Below, in pieces: positions 39,661 to 50,903 of a stretch of DNA of 64,000 nt (positions within the stretch are counted from its first letter, which is position 1; each line of letters begins with the position of its first letter). Below the pieces are notes generated by a model. It saw nothing but the letters and a program-made list of their open reading frames with translations. It was not told the DNA's origin and did no database searches. Origin of the DNA: Archilochus colubris (Eukaryota; Chordata; Aves; Apodiformes; Trochilidae); contig CM041083.1 of NCBI GenBank assembly GCA_023079485.1, forward strand, positions 172,415,480-172,479,479, written 5' to 3'. The translations under genes and the position numbers were made by a program.

Positions 39661-41014
39661 GTAAGGTCTCCCGCTGTCCGGTTCGGCCGCCGCCGTGAAA
39701 CACAAAAGCAGGGCGCGGTGCTGCAGGCAGCCCCTGCGGCAGCGGCGGATGGGGGAAAGCTGTGACGGCTGGAAAAAAAAACCCAAAAACCAAAACCCAA
39801 ATAAACCCAGATGTGGGTCATCCGTGTGCCGCTCAGCCCCTCTCCGGGGGATGCGTGGGCTCCGGAGGGGATGGCAGCCCGGGCCTGGGGGGCCTCGGTG
39901 ACCCCGAAACCATGAAGGGAGCAGAAGGGTCGCTGCCGGGAGGCCATGGCGAGCCCGGGTGTTGTAGGAGCAGAGCCGAGGGCGGGTACTGCCCCGGAAG
40001 AGTATCCCGCAGCCAGGCGGGGAGCGAGTGCTGCTCTGGCGCTGGGGATCCACCCTGTGCACCTCTGCCGGCCGCTCTTGTGAGAGACTTAAAATGGAGC
40101 GATGCTGAAGGGTCAAAATAAAAGGAAATCGCAAGTCTCGTTAGGCGAGCGGTGGCGGTGCCCTCAATTTTTCAGGAGTTACTATGTTTAGATCAGTTTG
40201 TCACGATCCTAGTGATTATGCAGCGCTGTTAATTTTGCTACGTGTTTATGGGAGCTGTAATGAGCCTAATGAGGTTTTTACAGGCTGCTCAAATAGGAAT
40301 GTTGGAGAACTTCACCTGCTGCTGGAGGGGGATGGTGTTTTTCCCATTGGTGGGATTTCCTGCTTCTGGACAGATAGTCCAAGTTTTATGTGATAGTTGA
40401 TAGTCATCTTGATTTTTTTAATTTTTTTTTTTTAACTTGGGACAGAATGCTTACATAGAAACTTTACAGGTTTTCCCTTTTATAGTAGTGAAATGGCAAA
40501 TTTCAGTACAATAATAAACTGAAAGTGTGAAGGAACATCAGCTTCTTTAGTTAAATAAACCTTTACAGCATTTGATGAGTCATTTTCCAAGAATAAAGTA
40601 TAAAACATAGTTATGTGTTTGTTTTGTCTCCCACTATACTTCTTTTCCACTTCTTATATAAGAGAGCTACCTGGAATTATATAGAAGGTTCGAGACCTCT
40701 TCAGGTGGTCAACTCATCAACATTCATACTACAGTGAATTGTGTCAAGTCAGTTGCATTTATGTGCAATACAGAAAATGAGATATTTGCTTAACACAGAT
40801 TTCTTCACACTATTTTTTTGCTGGTACTTACCATCTGGTAAAACACTGGTTTTGTCTTGCACCAGTCTAGCCAATACCTAAAAGCATGAATATTCCCTTC
40901 TCACAGTGTATGTCACTGAAGTAGAGCCAAGATCTTAACATCAGTTGTTTCTAAAAGGGAAAAAAAATGTGGGTTTATAGTGCATTAGCATTTTGTCTTA
41001 AGATACACAAAAGC

Positions 41015-41122
41015 CTTTTTTTTCTTCTTCTTCTTTTTTTCAATTTTTTTCTTCTTTTTTCTTTTTTTTCCTTTTTTTTTTCCTTTTTTTTTCCTTTTTT
41101 TTTTTTCTTTTTTTTTTCTTTT
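41015..41122. repeat. polypyrimidine T/C tract
   Basis: About 108 bases on the + strand are nearly all T with regular C or TTC interruptions. It starts with TTC repeats and ends in CTTTTTTTTT units. It is a homopyrimidine-homopurine tract able to adopt triplex structure. Confidence 0.9.
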
Positions 41123-41510
41123 TGCATGTAGTAACATGCTTTCTGTCAAGAAATCAGTGTTTTCTCTGTAAAGGTCCTGTTTTCCTTAAAATACATGAAG
41201 TCTTCCAGAATGCTGCTTTTTACCATGCTTTCAGTTTCCTTGTCTGCTCCTTGCTAATCTAACTTAACTCCACAGCCACTTGGAAATCAAATCAGGAGTA
41301 AATTAGAGTTTGTCCTTAAAACTTGAATATTAAAAATATAGCTCAAAGTGATAAAGATGCAATGTAAGTTTTCAGGCTACTAATTTGATTCTAACACTCT
41401 AGTAACTTTTTGGTTTCATACATTGCCTTCATGTCCTTACTCTTGTGACTGCCACATTATGGGTACACTGAAAATGATGGTGTAGATTAACCTTTGGACT
41501 AGATTGGAGA

Positions 41511-41630
41511 TAACTGGGTTTTTGTTTGATTTGGGTTTTTTTGATGTGGGTGGAGGGGGTTTTTGTTGTTGTTGGGTTTTTTGTTTGGTTTTTTCTTTGC
41601 TTTTTTTGCTGGCTTGGTTTGGTTTTGTTA
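41511..41630. repeat. G/T-rich low-complexity tract (complement of AAACCC-type tracts)
   Basis: GGGTTTTT, GTTGTT and TTTGG units alternate. On the minus strand it reads as CAAAA/AAAACCC units, like the A-rich tracts near 893 and 31546. Confidence 0.8.
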
Positions 41631-43284
41631 GATTAAAGCACAAAGTAAGCTTTAATAAGACTGTTAAACAATTCTCATGAGATGTGTAAAATCCACCCTC
41701 TTATTTAAGAATTTAAACCACTATTGGGTTTAACTTTAGAGCAAATACATGTCTGTTACTGTTGACCTTTTTGAATTTGTTGTAAGCTAAAGCTCTAAAG
41801 CCATTTTTTCTGCTTCCCTTTGGCTGCTTTTCACTTCACTTTTATTTCTTTTTAGAACTCCATACTCGAGAAACTTTCACTGAACCATTTTTGAGTCTCA
41901 GCTGAGCAAAATGAAGGCTCAGTTCTCAATCTATAGCTCACTGTAGTCCTTATATTATTTGCTGTTCAGATAACCTTTCAATTAAGACCTTGTTCTTAAC
42001 AAGTACCTTCCTTCAGTGCCCCAGTTGTGGGTTACCACATTGTTGAGCATAAAGCTGTGATTCTTTTGAGGAAACACATTCCAAAATTTTTATATCTTAT
42101 TCTGAAGAAGTCCTTGTAGTATGTGTAATCAAGTTACCTGTTACTTTTTAGAAGAATGATTGTTTTTTTATTTCCCTTATCCCTGCTCTAGGCATTCAGA
42201 GATATTTTTCTGTCAAGCTCACACTTAGCAGAATGAGGCATGCTTATCTTACATAACATACTTTGTACTTTCCATTTGCTGGTCTTAACTGAGTTTATAA
42301 AACATGAATGTGGAACAATGAATGCCATTTCAGGAGTATTACTGAAACTTCACTAAGGGCTGAATTGGTGCTTTTGATAGCTTCACTACACTGAATTGCA
42401 AATTTGGAGAAAGCAGCCTGGGGTGTCTAAATTTCAGCTTTATGCATTTGCCACAGAACCTGGTTAGATTATATTGCATTTCAGTTTTTCTGTAATTATT
42501 AAATTTCAGTGGTTGTTGCCTCGTGTATTTTAAACAGAAGAATGTAAGGACAAATGTGGGCAGTCCTGCTTGAGGTCTGTGCTAGTGGGGTTGCTCTCAT
42601 AGAGGCCAACACCAGATACTAAAGGGGAGAGCATAAGGATAGGGCAGGTACACAGGAATCACTTCCTTATTTGTAGCTTCCTAAACCAAAAATTATACTT
42701 GTAAATTATATTTTACGGCACTTAATGGATTACTTCTCTTAATTTCTTTTGAATCTAACCTTTACTTTCCACAGTGTTCCTTAAGCAAGGCGTTGCACAA
42801 TTTAATTTACTATCAGTGGCTTTTGCACATGAAAAACTCTAAATTACCTATCTTCCTGTTCTTAGGCAGTTTATGAGTGCTTTTTTTGTAGGTGTTTTAG
42901 TATTTCTCTTCTGCCAGCCCCTTTATGTTTTCGCTAGGTGGAACAATCATGGTCTCTAAATTTAATTTTTCCTGATAAACAGGCAGAAAGCCCCTGTAAA
43001 TTCCTTTTTTGTCATTCTCTAGTTCTGTGTGGGTTTTTTGAGAGGTGAAGACAAACACTGCACACTGTGCACAAGGTCTTGACGTCTACAGTGTGGATTT
43101 GTAGCATTTGTTTTGTGTTTGTTCTCTGTTCTGTTAGTAATTATTTTTAATGTTTTCTTTCTTTATATAAATGCCACTGAACATTTTGGCTGGTATTTCC
43201 TTAGAAATACAGGTAGCAACTCCATAGTCTGTTTATTTACAGCTAATTTATAGCTTATTACTGCAAACAAATTCTTCTGTTGGG

Positions 43285-43690
43285 TTTGTCCAGGTGCATT
43301 ACTCTGTACTTTTCCTCTGCTTTTTTATTAGCATTGAGTACTGTGAGATCCTTTGCAGCTCTCTGAGTGCATACCAAAGATTTGTCACCTCGCTGGTCAT
43401 TACTTTTCCCAGAAAATCTGGGAATACATCGAGCAGATTTGTCTTTGCATGCCTCTGAGACTCCTGTGTTACTCTGGGCACTTTGAAAGCTGATCATTGA
43501 CTTCTCTTCGTTTCCTGTTTTCAAGCCAATTAAGTTACTAGTGAGAACTCTTTACCCTTTTTTAACCGTAGGCAGCCTTGCTTCTTGAAGGCACTTTGGA
43601 AAAGATTGTCAAAAGCTTTTTGAAAATCCAAGTATGTCACAGCATCCGTGTGTTCTTTGCAGATGTCAGATTTTCAAGGCAGTACTTGAT
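43285..43690 (-). mobile_element. ancient CR1/L3-like LINE remnant
   Basis: The + strand reads as the complement of an old CR1-family ORF2. A 'GGTGCATTACTCTGTACTTT' block is followed by 'GAGATCCTTTGCAGCTCT', then 'TTGTCACCTCGCTGGTCATT' and 'AATACATCGAGCAG', in the order expected for deeply diverged amniote CR1/L3 copies. A 'ATTGTCAAAAGCTTTTTGAA' block further right corresponds to the K-A-F-D region. No open frame survives. Divergence is much greater than in the other CR1 copies. Boundaries are approximate. Confidence 0.65.
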
Positions 43691-44351
43691 CTACGCACAG
43701 CACCTTAACACATCCTGGTTGTGTCTTACTTATCTACGTGTCTGTGAACTCTGTTCTTCCTACTTGACGTGGTACAAAGATCATCATGTATCACAACTTT
43801 TTCCCATTGGTAGGAGTAGACTTACTGCTTTGGGATACACTGGCTTTCCCATGGAATCTTAAATTAGTGTTCTTTTTGCCACCTCCTAGTCCTGCAGAGG
43901 TCACAGTGGTCCACTTAAGGTCATAAGACCACAGTAACAAAGCAGTAATTTTGTTAAGTAACTTTCTTTACAACTCCTACTACTATCTGGTTGCAGCAGT
44001 TTGTTTCAAATACTTCTTTTGTTTGTTTGCTTCTATTTTAAAGTCACTTCTATTGTCTTTTCATCTTTTGACCTGTTAAGAAGCTCTGACCTAAGCTCTT
44101 CTGTGAGCTTACTGACTAAGAAGGGGGAAGTGTCTGCTGGTGAATTTTTTAAAAATTTGTTCCTGCTTTTTTCCAGTTTCTTAAGTTTCTAAGAGTGCCC
44201 TTTGCTATAATTATATCTGAACAGTTCAGTGCCTTTGTTTATCCATGTTATCTCGTCTATATTTCGCAGAGACTTTGCAGCTCAGTATGTTCTTTGAACT
44301 TTCTCAAATTACAGAATGGTGCTGTACTGAATATTTCTGTAACCCGTTTAG

Positions 44352-44428
44352 GTCCTGCTCAGGTTCCAATGATGTCCCCAAATGGTTCAGTGCCTACTAT
44401 TTATGTGCCTCCTGGATATGCCCCACAG
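44352..44428 (+). CDS. FNDC3A: FNDC3A coding exon (second block of N-terminus)
   Basis: This 77-bp exon contributes two bases to a shared Gly codon and then 25 codons starting P-A-Q-V-P-M-M-S-P-N-G-S and ending P-P-G-Y-A-P-Q. The sequence is characteristic of FNDC3A; the FNDC3B version differs (Ala-Glu-Val and a different end). The acceptor is CCCGTTTAG and the donor GTATGT. It is the common splice partner of both the long-form exon at 17427-17502 and the proposed alternative first exon at 39654-39660, because both leave one G of the codon. Confidence 0.95.
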
Positions 44429-46514
44429 GTATGTCTCTTCATTTGATTCTTATTTTATTTATTTTCAAGAAAATTATGGGAATAGAACCGAAATAGCTAA
44501 TTCAGTAAATTCATGGCTCAAGTTTCACAGTCACTGTGGTCAAGCATGTTAATAAGGGAGAAGTCCTGTAGTATCTCTGATGGAAGACATGTCATGATGT
44601 ATTATGTTCCTGTTTAGTTAAGTATTAACTACTTACATGACAATAATAAACACAGTTCCTTGTTGAGTTCAGGATCCTAATGTACTTGATGTCCTCTGAA
44701 AATAGAATACAACTATGACCCAAGTAGTACATTATGTAGGTCCTGTACTGAATTCTGGGTTAGTGGATGTTTTCCTTTGGCCCCAATATGGTTTTATTAA
44801 TTTGAAGTTCATGTCTGGAAAGTTTCCTGCAGATAAATAGTAAAACAGTTCAGTTTAAAAAAGTGTAGCAAACAACACATTAAAAATGCCAGCTGTCCCT
44901 TGGGGAAAAATCATTGTACAATACATTTTTCCACAACTTAAAATAGGCCTCTATTTTCTGGGTCTTGGGACTGCTAATTAAGATCCATGAAAATTAAATG
45001 TAAGCTAGATAACCTGGACATCCCTCAAAGTAGATTAAAAGGATGATTGTTTTGACTATTTTTGACACCTGTATTATAATGAGATGTGTGGCCTTCTAGA
45101 TGGTGTCATTCTTTCTTCCCTTCAGCTGTAGAATGAGCTTAGGGGTTAGATGGTCTAAGTCTTTCACATGGTGTACTTTTGTTATCAATTTACCTCTGAC
45201 ACAACATGCACCTCGTGATGTACGTGGAGAAGAGACTGCAACACATAAAATGTAACCAAAAAACCCACGGTGTCCAGCAGATGCTACACAAATAATCTGA
45301 AATACATTAAAAAAAAATTGTTCTCTAGCAAGAGAAAAGGCTGTTAAGTTTCACAGACCAATGTGCTGTGGTTTTACCATTCATCTGTTGAAAGGTGGCT
45401 GATAGTTGATTCATGCATCCTTCGTAGTTGTATTCCTAAACAGAAAGAAGAAAAAAATAATTAAAAATAATAATGACAGACCATTTATTTTTGGTCTTAT
45501 TTTTTATTTAAGTCTTTATTCCTATTTTGATTTCATTTTTGAAGAATTGAAAGAATTTTGGAGATAAGAATATCTGAATTTTACCATTTTTCTTGAGTAC
45601 TTAGTTTCAGCTGAAGTACTGAATGTTTTAAAAGTTATGTAATCTGTGACAATCTGAATAATCTTTATGAAATTAATTTTTCCTTCCTTTGAGGCCATTT
45701 TGCAGCTGAGGACAGACTGAAGGACTGGGTTTGCTGAGGCACACTCGTTAGCCTTTCACTGGAGCTTGCTGGTGCAAATTTTGTTGCAACACAGCTCTGA
45801 CTTGTTAACTGAAGGTGCCTCACACATCTATCCAGCTCAGAGTACAGGTGGAATGAGCTCCTATCTGCTTTTTTCGCTTGAGCAGAGGTATCATAATCCA
45901 AAAAACTTTGAGGTGTATAGGGTTTCTGAAGTATTTACTGATGAAAAACATCCCAGTCATTTAGGTTTATGATGGAATTTCCTCTTAAAAGTCCGAAGAT
46001 TTTATAGTAGCCTTGCAAACAGGAAAGTCTCAGCTATTAAGCTGAGAGTTACCCCAGACTTATTGCAGACCCAGCAAAGTAACTTAGGTAGTTTCTTCAG
46101 GTATAGTATATTTCTAAGTGTCAGCAACAGCAGATGTATTTTGAGAGAAGTTGGAAACCAGCAAAATGGTCTAAAGCCATCAGCCTGGAAGAAAAACTTC
46201 AGCATAACCATCTTTTGTCTTTCTGTATTTGAGTTCTTTCATGCCTGTTTGCCTCAGTTCCTGTTTGGCAGCGACGTAGTGTACTGTCCTCTGGAAGCTG
46301 AGGATAACTACAGAATAAAGCATATTTATTTTTCTTACACCACATAAATAAAAAGCAATTAATAAGTTGGTTTGCTTTTCCCTTCCTCTTATTTTGAAAC
46401 TGTAGTTCTGAAACTCTGAAAGAAAGCACAGCTTCCTTCATCCTCTCTAAGCTGACTATATTGACTCTCTGTAATGAGTTTTCCAGTGATGTGTTTTCCA
46501 GAAATGACCATCTG

Positions 46515-48070
46515 AAGAACCTGAAAGTGTACAAACAAGTCCATGGGACCCGATGGGATACACCCACGGGTACTGAGGGAACGGGCAGATGTCGTTGCTA
46601 AACTGTTGTTATATTCCAAAAGCTATGACAGTCTGGTGAAGTCCCCACTGACTGGAAAAGTCATAACCCCCATTTCCCCCATTTCATAAAAGTCGTAACC
46701 CCCATTTTCAAAAAGGGAAAGAAGGAAGATCCAGGGTACTATAGGCCAGTCAGTTTTACCTCTGTGCCTGGTAAGATTATAGAGCAGATACTCCTGGAGG
46801 CACTGGCAAAATAATGAAGAGGTGACTGGATATAATCAACACAGTCTCACCAAGAGCAAATCATGCCTGACAAATTTTGTGGCCTCCTATGAAGAGGTCA
46901 CAACATCAACAGACAAAGGAAAAGCACCCAACATCATTTACCTGGGCCTGAGCAAAGCCTTCGACACTGCCCCGCATGATATCCTGGTCTCCTAGCTGGT
47001 AAAACATGGGTTTGATGGATGGACCACTCAGTGGATTAAGAACTGGCTTGATGGCCACACCCAAAGAGTGTCTGTCAATGGTTCCATGTCCAAGTGGAGG
47101 CCAATGACAAAGTGAAGTCCCACAGTGATCAGTGTTGGGACTGGTCCTGTTTAACATCTTTGTCGGTGACATGGACAGTGGCATTGAGTGTAACCTCAGC
47201 AGATTTGCTGATGACACCAAGCTGTGTGGTGCAGCTAAAACACTGGAGGGAAGGAATGCCATCCAGAGGGACTGTGACAGGCTGGAGAGGTGTGCCCATG
47301 CCAGCCTCATGACGTTCAAGAAGACCAAGTGCAAGGTCCTGCATCTGGCTCAAGGCAATGCCAAACACTGATATAGGCTTGAGAGCAGCCCTGAGGAAAA
47401 GGACATGGGGGTGCTGGTGGATGAGAAGTTCAACATGAGCCATCAGTGTACACTTGCAGCCCAGAGAGCCAACTGGATCCTTGGCTGCATCAAGAGAAGT
47501 GTGGCCAGCAGGTCAGGGAGGTGATTCTCCCCCTCTGCTCTGCTCTCATGAGACCCCACCTGGAGTACTGCATCCAGTTCTGGAGCCCCTGTTAGAAGAA
47601 AGACATGGATGTGCTGGAGTGTGTCCAGAGAAGGGCCATGAGGATGATCAGAGGGCTGGAGCAGCTCTGCTGTGAGGACAGACTGAGAGAGTTGGGGTTA
47701 TTCAGTCTGGAGAGGAGAAGGTTCCAAGGAGACCTTATTGCAGCCTTCCAGTATCTGAAAGGGGCTCCAAGAAAACTGGTGAGGGACTTTTTAGGATGTC
47801 AGGTAGGACTAGGGGCATTGGGTTCAAACTAGAGGAGGGGACATTTAGGTTAGATGTTGGGAAGTTCTTCTCCATGGTGGTGGTGAGAAACTGGCACAGG
47901 TTGCCCAGAGAGGTGGTGGAAGCCCCATCCCTGGAAGTTTTTAAGGCCAGGCTGGACCAGGGCTCTGAGCAACCTGATCTAGTGGGAGGTGTCCCTGCCC
48001 ATGGCAGGGGGGTTGGAACTGGATGATCTTAAAGGTCCCTTCCAACCCGGAAAATTCTATGATTCTATAA
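46515..48070 (+). mobile_element. CR1 LINE, longest copy, sense to FNDC3A
   Basis: This is a 5'-truncated CR1 of about 1.55 kb covering the reverse-transcriptase half of ORF2, the C-terminal region and the 3' end with ATTCTATGATTCTAT octamers. Landmarks in order are a M-G-P-D-G-type start, a K-A-F-D-T region near 46.95 kb, G-L-V-L-F-N-I-F-V-G-D-M near 47.15 kb, the catalytic F-A-D-D box near 47.2 kb, L-E-Y-C near 47.57 kb and the terminal R-L-P-R-E-V-V. Stops and frameshifts break ORF2 several times, for example around 46.99, 47.11 and 47.52 kb. A local duplication of AGTCATAACCCCCATTT-like sequence is present at 46660-46710. It is inactive. Confidence 0.95.
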
Positions 48071-49008
48071 TTCGTTTTGGTTGGTTCACTCAACCAAACA
48101 GACCTGTTCCAGAACTACATGTTTCCCTAGCACAATTAGGCTAATGGATAGTTTGTTTACTTTCTTAAAATTATAGACTTGACATGATGTTCTTACTCCT
48201 TTTTGAAAGTTTTTTTTATCTGTGTACTTACCCAGTAAAGGTCTGCTGTTGAGTAGCCGTTTGATTTAGAGCCATAGTTACAGACCCCTCAAACTCTTTT
48301 CATTTTACACTATTAAACTTAAGGTCTTTGCTGCTATGAATTTGGTATCTATTTCTGAAAACTTCCACTATCGGCACATCTAAGAAAAACTGTAAACACA
48401 GTAGCTTGCTTTGTTTTTTGGTTGGTTGGTTTTTTTTCTAGTGGAAGCAGCTTCCTACGTAACCTGAATCTGCTCATAAAATCATGATAAATTGCATTCT
48501 TTTTTGTAAGCACAGGGCTTAAATAATTAAATCTACATTTCAGTGTTTAGAAAAAATTCATTGGACAGCAGAAGTTCCAGTTGTATTCACTGCTATTAAT
48601 ATATCCTGCCTTTACATACCACACAGATATGGTTGCATGGATATGAAGAGTGTTGTCTTTAGTAAAATATTATTCCCAGAAGGGACAATTCCCATTTTTT
48701 TAAAAGTCACATGGTATGTACGTATTTTAAAGCTGTGTTCACTGGGGTAATTTGTATTAATTCCCAGCCCTCTGCTTATATAAGAAAGGTGGGATCAGCT
48801 GCATTGTACGTATACTTTTATGTCTTCTGAGTATTTTTGCTTATGCATAAAGACATTTTTATCATTACACCAGGAGAGTACATCTCTGTCTACATAACTG
48901 TCTTCCTCAGTATAGCAGGGAAATCTTGAAAGCTAAACTATCCTCACCTCAGTTTGGTTTGGCTAGCAGAGTAATTTTGAAATGTGTAATTTAAATTGCT
49001 GTCAGAGG

Positions 49009-49023
49009 AAAAAAAAAAAAAAA
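49009..49023. repeat. poly-A tract (15 bp)
   Basis: A simple A run in the intron with no recognised insertion attached. Confidence 0.85.
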
Positions 49024-50057
49024 GCAGAAGCTCTATTCCAGATGTACCAGATGCATACCAGCCTCCAACAGACATGGTAAAACCAGTGACTGATCCCCCA
49101 AACAGCTTTCTATAATGGACACAGTGGAAGTGTTCACATCAGGTTATGGGACTAAATGTAGACAAGTGTAATACCCTTAAGCTTAAGCAGGGGAGGTGAA
49201 AGCAGTTTGGCATTAAGTGCTTTGATCTGTTGATCTGACCTATTGATCTGCTTCTGCTGCACCAAATTACTTATTGGTGTATGTGTACATGGCCCTACCT
49301 GTTTTAAAATATCATTGAAAATATATGGGAGAGGATTGTCTTGTCCCCTGCTTTTGAATATAGTAGTGATAATTCAGATTCTGTTCTTCTGCTCCTTTTC
49401 TGGATAAATGTTTCATTTAAAAAATGCATTCTCTGCTGTGGCATTATTTTACATTTTACTAGGAAGTGGAGAATAATTTATTCATTGGCATTCCAGACAC
49501 TAAGGTTATCGAAACCATGGTATGTGAAATTTAGATTATGCCAGGACCATCTCTAGGTGTTACCAGCAGTCATGTTTATTTGGCAGTTTCTCCTGTCTGT
49601 GATGTGCTTCAGGGAGGGACTCCAGTTTCTGGTCCAGCTGATGACTGCCCCTCACCCAGTGAAGTGTGTTTTCTGCTGCAGTTATTTCTGCAATGTGCCT
49701 TTGGGCCTGCTCTCTGCCAGACCCCTCTCCTGTGCTACGTGTGCTGTGCACAGCACTTCTCAGCACCATGCATCATTCATGACCACACTCCCATCTTGAG
49801 ATTGCACATGCTGCTTTACTGTGAGCTTCCACTCCAGTCCCTCAGTTGTCCTGCCATATGTCCCATTTGTCAGGGAGATTTTTGCACAATGTGCCCCTTT
49901 GCACACCTCTGGCAGAACCTGCCAGAAAGGCCCCTATTTTCTGAGTAGCATGTGGCTTCTTTCAGGGTGCAAGACATTTTAACAAGGGGAAAAAAATTTT
50001 TCTTTTCAATACCACTTTGAGTTGTAAAGTGTTGATCTGGCTGATCTGTCATCCTGC

Positions 50058-50078
50058 TTTTTTTTTTTTTTTTTTTTT
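50058..50078. repeat. poly-T tract (21 bp)
   Basis: A simple T run followed by GCTTTAACAG. It resembles a splice acceptor but is not followed by a recognisable FNDC3A exon. Confidence 0.85.
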
Positions 50079-50665
50079 GCTTTAACAGCTTGATACAGGT
50101 GATGGCTGCTGTAAGCCAAGAGGTGCATTATGGCAAGTGCCTCCTTGGGTAGTGTTGGAGGACTGAGTTGGGCATGGAGCAAAGAGCAGGCACTGCTGTG
50201 CCTTTTCTCTCTCCATTTATGTGGTGTGAGGTCTGTTCACTCAGCAGTCGCTGCCAGGGAGCAGCTCAGTTGTTAAGCTGTAAAACAAATCCTAGGAGCA
50301 ATGTAGCATGCAGCCATTGTGAATGGGAGTGGAAACAGGGCCATAGGGAGAAGCTAGGCTGATGCCATAAATATACCTGGTTGTTTATAAGATGTTGCTG
50401 TCAGGTTTTTTTAAACAGTATTATTCCTGTTCACATGGAGAAATTATTTGCATTATTGCACTTAATACACTTTAAAAATTATAGCTCTTTAATTGTCCTA
50501 TTTTTCTTAGGCTCAGGTGTACTCCTTTTGTCAAAGTTAAGAGCTTGACTGTTGTTAGTTTTTTATCTATACAAACTTATATTTCAGGCTGTCATTCCAT
50601 GTTCATTCTTTTGCTTGTTACTAAGTATTTCATTTTTTTGGTGCCTGGTGTCTCCCACTGTACAG

Positions 50666-50903
50666 GTTATTGAGGATAATGGTGTTCGAAGGGTTATGGT
50701 GGTTCCCCAGGCTCCAGAATTTCATCCTGGTGGTCATGCAGTGATACACAGGCCTCCACATCCCCCACTGCCTGGCTTCCTGCCTCTTCCAGCCATGATA
50801 CCCCCTCCACCTCGTCATATATACTCTCCTGTGACTGGAGCTGGTGACATGACAACACAGTACATTCCACAGTATCACACCTCACAAGTATACGGGGATC
50901 TGG
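50666..50903 (+). CDS. FNDC3A: FNDC3A coding exon, proline-rich segment
   Basis: This 238-bp exon starts in phase 0 with V-I-E-D-N-G-V-R-R and has 79 codons plus one base. The segment V-V-P-Q-A-P-E-F-H-P-G is followed by a Pro/His-rich stretch with P-P-H-P-P-L-P-G-F and I-P-P-P-P-R-H. It ends with Y-S-P-V-T-G-A-G-D-M-T-T-Q-Y and S-Q-V-Y-G-D-L. Acceptor TGTACAG and donor GTAAGTAG are good consensus sites. The order and spacing match FNDC3A N-terminal sequence; FNDC3B diverges strongly after V-I-E-D. The proline-rich region is probably an unstructured cytosolic segment that could bind SH3/WW-type partners, which is inference. Confidence 0.95.

Larger units (their letters stand above)
39300..40110 (+). 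promoter_or_regulatory. FNDC3A: CpG-island promoter internal to FNDC3A
   Basis: GC content rises abruptly to a CpG-dense stretch, the only one in the window, and falls back by about 40110. Several GC boxes (GGGGCGG, CCCGCCC) lie at 39485-39580, and an ETS-type CCGGAAG is at 39994-40000. The island brackets an ATG followed by a splice donor that is phase-compatible with the next FNDC3A exon. Human FNDC3A, as I recall, also has a shorter isoform with a different start. The transcription start probably lies around 39300-39600 but cannot be fixed here. Confidence 0.8.
17503..44351 (+). other. FNDC3A: FNDC3A 26.8-kb intron with internal promoter
   Basis: This intron joins the exons at 17427 and 44352 (donor GTAAAG, acceptor CCGTTTAG). 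It holds three clear antisense CR1 copies, an ancient CR1 remnant at 43.3 kb, an AT-rich palindromic repeat, two inverted repeats, several low-complexity tracts and the CpG-island promoter at 39.3-40.1 kb, each listed on its own. The remaining intervals (18.1-22.3, 23.0-26.6, 27.1-33.4, 34.9-38.7, 40.1-41.0 and 41.7-43.2 kb) are AT-rich, and I recognise no gene or element in them. Confidence 0.85.
44429..50665 (+). other. FNDC3A: FNDC3A intron (6.2 kb)
   Basis: Bounded by donor GTATGT and acceptor CCCACTGTACAG. Its main content is a 1.55-kb sense CR1 copy (46515-48070). Short poly-A and poly-T tracts lie at 49009 and 50058. A less AT-rich stretch at 49538-49948 has a 136-codon open frame of no recognised family. 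In 44429-46514 and 48071-49000 I see nothing further. Confidence 0.9.

Noticed and set aside
39313..39664. Plus-strand frames of 103 and 114 codons ending near the alternative exon
   Set aside because: They run through the GCGGA repeat and are not in the frame that splices into FNDC3A. They are best seen as 5' UTR composition effects.
39246..40134. Minus-strand open frames of 233 and 291 codons across the CpG island
   Set aside because: They are Pro/Arg/Ala-rich products of GC-rich DNA with low stop frequency. They overlap the promoter, the repeat and each other in different frames and resemble no protein family.
50058..50100. Poly-T followed by AACAG as an extra exon acceptor
   Set aside because: The sequence after it has no FNDC3A similarity, and the flanking exons already join in phase without it.
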